A DNA stretch of 64,000 nucleotides, taken from contig NZ_FOXW01000001.1 in the NCBI RefSeq assembly GCF_900115825.1, forward strand, positions 1 through 64,000. The letters are read 5' to 3'. Under the pieces are notes generated by a model that was not told the origin of the DNA, searched no databases, and saw only the letters and a program-made list of their open reading frames with translations. How positions within the stretch are numbered: the first letter of the stretch is position 1; each line of letters begins with the position of its first letter. This DNA is from Desemzia incerta. GTDB lineage: Bacteria > Bacillota > Bacilli > Lactobacillales > Carnobacteriaceae. Both the position numbers and the translations under genes were made by a program. Positions 63,169 through 64,000 of this stretch are shown piece by piece.

Positions 63169-63831
63169 ATGACCAAATTTTTTGGATTTATATTGACCAT
63201 TTTAGTCTCTGTTGTGTTTGGTTTTTGGCTGGCTGCAACGAATATTTTAGATGGGACTCGCGCAGGAGATGTATTGTATGAAATAGTCGATATAATACCT
63301 ATGCCAAATGAAAGTTCAACAGCTTTGCAAATTGATATCCCTAAAGAAGAAACCAGCGCATCAACGGTGCAATCATCTGAAGAAGGTACTCCCGAAAATA
63401 CTGCAACAAATCAAAATGGAATAGATTATCAGGTTATCGAAAATCATATTTTTGAATTGCTTAATGAGCTGAGAGCTGAAGTAGGTGTCTCAACACTCAC
63501 AAAAAATGATCAGTTAAAAGTGGCTGCAGATAAACGAGCTGTAGAAACGGAAGAATTGTTTGAACACACTCGTCCAGATGGAAGTGATCCTTTTACGGTT
63601 TTAGAAGAAGTAGAAACTCCCTATCGTTATCGATGGGCGGGAGAAAATTTAGCTATGGCAACTTATTATTTAGATGAAATCGGTATGGCAGAAGTTATTT
63701 TTGAAGGTTGGAAAAACAGTGAAGGTCACTACAAAAATATGATCAAGCCTGAATTTAAAGAAGTGGGTATCGGAATTCATTATGATGGAGAGATTCTATA
63801 CGCAACTCAAATTTTTGGGACGCCGCTGTAA
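63169..63831 (+). CDS. CAP/SCP-domain extracellular protein
   Basis: 220 residues. A hydrophobic segment (~4-22) anchors or exports it; a Ser/Thr/Glu-rich linker (~45-90) precedes a CAP domain (~97-220) with HTRPDGSDPF, WAGENLAMA and NSEGHYKNMIKPEFKEVGIG. The His and Glu of the CAP cavity are present. Bacterial CAP proteins are surface or secreted and of uncertain activity. ATG at 63169 follows AGAAAGGAAG; an upstream TTG frame from 63145 would place that site inside the coding region. Confidence 0.9.
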   Translation: MTKFFGFILTILVSVVFGFWLAATNILDGTRAGDVLYEIVDIIPMPNESSTALQIDIPKEETSASTVQSSEEGTPENTATNQNGIDYQVIENHIFELLNELRAEVGVSTLTKNDQLKVAADKRAVETEELFEHTRPDGSDPFTVLEEVETPYRYRWAGENLAMATYYLDEIGMAEVIFEGWKNSEGHYKNMIKPEFKEVGIGIHYDGEILYATQIFGTPL

Positions 63832-63839
63832 ATTAAAAT

Positions 63840-63893
63840 AAAAACATTCTCCGCATCAATGAAAATCATTGTTGATGCGGAGAATGTTTTTTT
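63840..63893. terminator. Bidirectional terminator at the window end
   Basis: A 19-bp stem (63841-63859 with 63872-63890) with extra tip pairs and T7. It serves the CAP-domain gene and the convergent minus-strand gene. Confidence 0.92.
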
Positions 63894-64000
63894 ATGGTTG
63901 ATTTTTTGTTTGTGTTCCATCTGTATACTCGTCCAAAATAATTCTGAATGAGGATTTAAATTGTTCACGGTCTTCTTTGGTAAAGGCTTTTGGTCCTTTA
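63892..64000 (-). CDS. UPF0178 (YaiI/YqxD) family protein, C-terminal fragment
   Basis: Only the last 36 codons are in the window, reading off its right edge on the minus strand and ending KNQP-stop at 63892. KGPKAFTKEDREQF followed by a short helix is the characteristic C-terminus of UPF0178/DUF188 proteins. These adopt a PIN-like fold of uncertain function. The gene is cut by the window end, not broken. Confidence 0.75.
   Translation of the reverse strand, partial: KGPKAFTKEDREQFKSSFRIILDEYTDGTQTKNQP

Overview
The window looks like the chromosome of a low-GC Gram-positive lactic acid bacterium. The best guess is Carnobacteriaceae/Lactobacillales, Carnobacterium-like. This rests on the AT-rich sequence, strong AGGAGG-type ribosome binding sites, a Firmicutes-type tRNA run, a Bacillota-type (EsxA/EssC) type VII secretion locus, two oligoendopeptidase F genes and several PTS/RpiR sugar loci. 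The genus is an inference; family-level placement is more secure. No rRNA, prophage, insertion sequence or CRISPR array is visible.

Layout. 1-611: the tail of a tRNA operon (Phe, Tyr, His, Gln, Cys, Leu) closed by a strong terminator. 828-14889: a complete type VII secretion system (esxA-esaA-essA-esaB-essB-essC). It is followed by a catalytically dead M16-peptidase-like protein and an effector module (DUF3130-like partner, LXG-like effector with an Ala/Gly-rich beta-type tail, an unrecognised small protein, and a YwqH/DUF5082-like helical WXG protein). 15089-18111: a three-gene unit of alpha/beta hydrolase, condensation-domain acyltransferase and zinc-ribbon membrane protein. 18145-19332 (minus): MalY/PatB-type PLP enzyme. 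19554-32005: first pepF, then two paralogous alpha-glucoside loci, each with an RpiR regulator, a PTS EIICB and a GH4 6-phospho-alpha-glucosidase. The first also carries NAD-type 6-phosphogluconate dehydrogenase and gluconokinase, so a glucosyl-gluconate type substrate is an attractive hypothesis.

32247-32752: a YefM/YoeB-type toxin-antitoxin pair with a perfect 20-bp palindrome inside its promoter. 33154-36399 (minus): DUF438/PAS and DUF1858 proteins, then an FAD oxidoreductase-Rieske fusion. 36664-40242: second pepF, a small membrane protein, and a PadR/HAAS-domain pair under a very long inverted-repeat operator. 40293-44894: GT32 glycosyltransferase (minus), Ca2+-type P-type ATPase and PPK2 polyphosphate kinase. 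45195-50997: a full oppABCDF oligopeptide importer. 51209-54632: a LevR-type sigma-54 activator with an orphan mannose-family EIIB. 54937-58652: sugar isomerase-like protein, class IV aminotransferase (minus), small membrane protein, zinc alcohol dehydrogenase and a decayed VOC/glyoxalase gene. 58837-61126 (minus): malic enzyme and Ldh2-type dehydrogenase behind a cre site. 61445-64000: purine permease with PurBox-like repeats, a set of three 51-bp phased palindromic repeats, a CAP-domain surface protein, and the 3' end of a UPF0178 gene.

The most unusual items are the M16-like protein and beta-repeat effector of the type VII locus, the gluconate-linked alpha-glucoside operon, the 51-bp phased repeats at 62917-63050, and two structured intergenic elements at about 33030-33171 and 41080-41180.
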